From Oceanospirillum sanctuarii (GTDB taxonomy: Bacteria; Pseudomonadota; Gammaproteobacteria; Pseudomonadales; Halomonadaceae), in contig NZ_MTBA01000001.1 of the NCBI RefSeq assembly GCF_002150805.1, positions 124,001-188,000 on the forward strand: 64,000 nucleotides of DNA, written 5' to 3'. The position numbers and the translations under genes are program-made. This document shows, in pieces, positions 63,321 to 64,000 of this stretch. The notes beneath the pieces are model-generated. The model was not told the DNA's origin and did no database searches. It saw nothing but the letters and a program-made list of their open reading frames with translations. The number at the start of each line of letters is the position of its first letter. Position 1 is the first letter of the stretch.

Positions 63321-63454
63321 GTGATAACGCGTATGCGCGTTTAGCAGGGAAGCAGTCAGATCAGAAAATGGATTTTTCCTTTCTAATCAAAGTCTTTTCT
63401 AATTTTTAGACGTTATATTTAAATTGTCGAACTTGCATGCTTGATATTAAAAAG
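63321..63454. repeat. Dispersed 135-bp repeat, copy 2
   Basis: Matches 32272-32406 from GTGATAACGCG to ATTAAAAAG. The palindrome is AACGCGTATGCGCGTT (one change), and the hairpin arm is GATCAGAAAA with CTTTCTAATC; the A-T pair at position 5 replaces T-A of copy 1, so pairing is kept. It shares GACGTTATATT with the attC of cassette A. No GTT junction follows at its end. Confidence 0.8.
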
Positions 63455-63803
63455 CAGTGGCGAATAAGTCAGTGCGGTAGCCTGGGCTTTATTAGCCAGA
63501 GGCGTTCGTTAACAAAGAGTAGAGGACGCCTGATTATTTGCAGGTAGTATCAAAGATGACACGACAGGTTGAACCTGTGATCTGGCCACTCTGGCCCTAA
63601 CATAGTTCCGATAAAAGAAAGCTAAAATGATTAGAACTAGATCAGCGAAGCTCGAACGCCCGATTAAAATCCGAATAGATGGCTGTAAACCTTTTATGTT
63701 ATCGGAAAATACTTGCTTAAATAGGAGTATCAATAGATGTAATGACTTTTCCGGATACACTTGTCATTGCGTTTTTTGAGATTTGAATAAAGGAAATATT
63801 TCA
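63455..63803. other. Upstream region of the right-edge gene
   Basis: About 350 bp, AT-rich, no gene supported (an 83-codon minus-strand frame looks random). Holds the palindrome ACAGGTTGAACCTGT (63564-63578) and the inverted repeat TTCCGATAA (63606-63614) / TTATCGGAA (63699-63707). Confidence 0.5.
63564..63578. promoter_or_regulatory. Palindromic operator candidate
   Basis: ACAGGTT-G-AACCTGT, perfect 7-bp arms, 226 bp before the right-edge gene. Binding protein unknown. Confidence 0.5.
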
Positions 63804-64000
63804 GTGGCAATTATATTCCAGAAGCTTGTTAGGCCTGGTCAACTCCCCCCTCAAGCTTTTAATACGGCCTACCTGCAACCTAATACTTGGGATGATTTCG
63901 GTTATAAGACGCTATTTACCCTTACCGTCTTTGATGAACAAGGTAATAAGCAAGAACTCGGTAATCTTAAGATCGGATTTATCGGCCAATATGGAGGGTG
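63804..64000 (+). CDS. Unidentified protein, N-terminus only (cut by right edge)
   Basis: GTG at 63804 with AAAGGA at 63789-63794 opens a frame of 65 codons that runs off the window: MAIIFQKLVRPGQLPPQAFN, TWDDFGYKTLFTLTVFDEQG, NKQELGNLKIGFIGQYGG. Beta-rich and AT-rich, unlike the core genes. No family recognised. The setting (repeat copy 2 and a palindromic operator upstream, island-like composition) suggests the first gene of an accessory system beyond the edge. Confidence 0.7.
   Translation, partial: MAIIFQKLVRPGQLPPQAFNTAYLQPNTWDDFGYKTLFTLTVFDEQGNKQELGNLKIGFIGQYGG

Noticed and set aside
63509-63760. 83-codon minus-strand frame near the right edge
   Set aside because: No ribosome binding site, no domain, and it crosses the palindrome and inverted repeat.

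Overview
The window is bacterial chromosome, dense with genes and with a moderate-GC core. The gene set (choline/betaine bet-cho cluster, YgiQ, DbpA, RhlE, YaiL/DUF2058, QorB, ZntB, FdxA, RlmE, many c-di-GMP and LysR/TetR regulators) points to a marine or halotolerant gammaproteobacterium, most likely near Oceanospirillaceae. The genus is an inference; there is no rRNA in the window. I saw no tRNA, rRNA, CRISPR array, insertion sequence or integrase gene.

Layout. 1-6106 (minus strand): osmoprotection locus betI-betB-betA-choX-choW, importing choline and oxidising it to glycine betaine; it runs off the left edge. 6374-16983: EamA exporter, PhnA-domain protein, chemoreceptor, GST, TetR plus DUF2007, a PAS-GAF-GGDEF-EAL protein, an EmrE-type SMR pump, and an oxidoreductase/TetR divergent pair with two near-identical palindromic operators. 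16957-19753: an accessory patch with DUF2834 overlapping a KAP-family P-loop NTPase, then an Rpn-family nuclease gene split by one in-frame TGA. 19802-31420: housekeeping and regulators (diguanylate cyclase, ygiQ, LysE exporter, DOPA-dioxygenase-like, VOC, LysR, LuxR, tyrS, cupin, dbpA).

31567-33969 is the main accessory island: a RelBE/ParE-type toxin-antitoxin pair, then three integron gene cassettes with well-formed attC sites and no integrase in view (a CALIN), lying between the two DEAD-box helicase genes dbpA and rhlE. A 135-bp sequence that ends exactly at the first cassette boundary recurs, diverged, at 63321-63454, just upstream of an unidentified gene cut by the right edge.

34288-58510: rhlE, class V aminotransferase, MFS, Orn/Lys/Arg decarboxylase, methyltransferase, thioredoxin-like and RDD proteins, then a quinone/electrophile-stress stretch (qorB with an HxlR regulator, and two azoR genes each divergent from a LysR gene), a zinc-binding CZB-GGDEF protein close to zntB, a FAD oxidoreductase, fdxA, rlmE and a SpoU methyltransferase. 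58511-64000: a small secreted protein, a nearly 1-kb gene-poor stretch with DnaA-box-like words, a YqhD-like alcohol dehydrogenase, a long structured intergenic region with a candidate minus-strand small transcript, a LysR gene, REP-like hairpins, the second 134-bp repeat and the partial gene.
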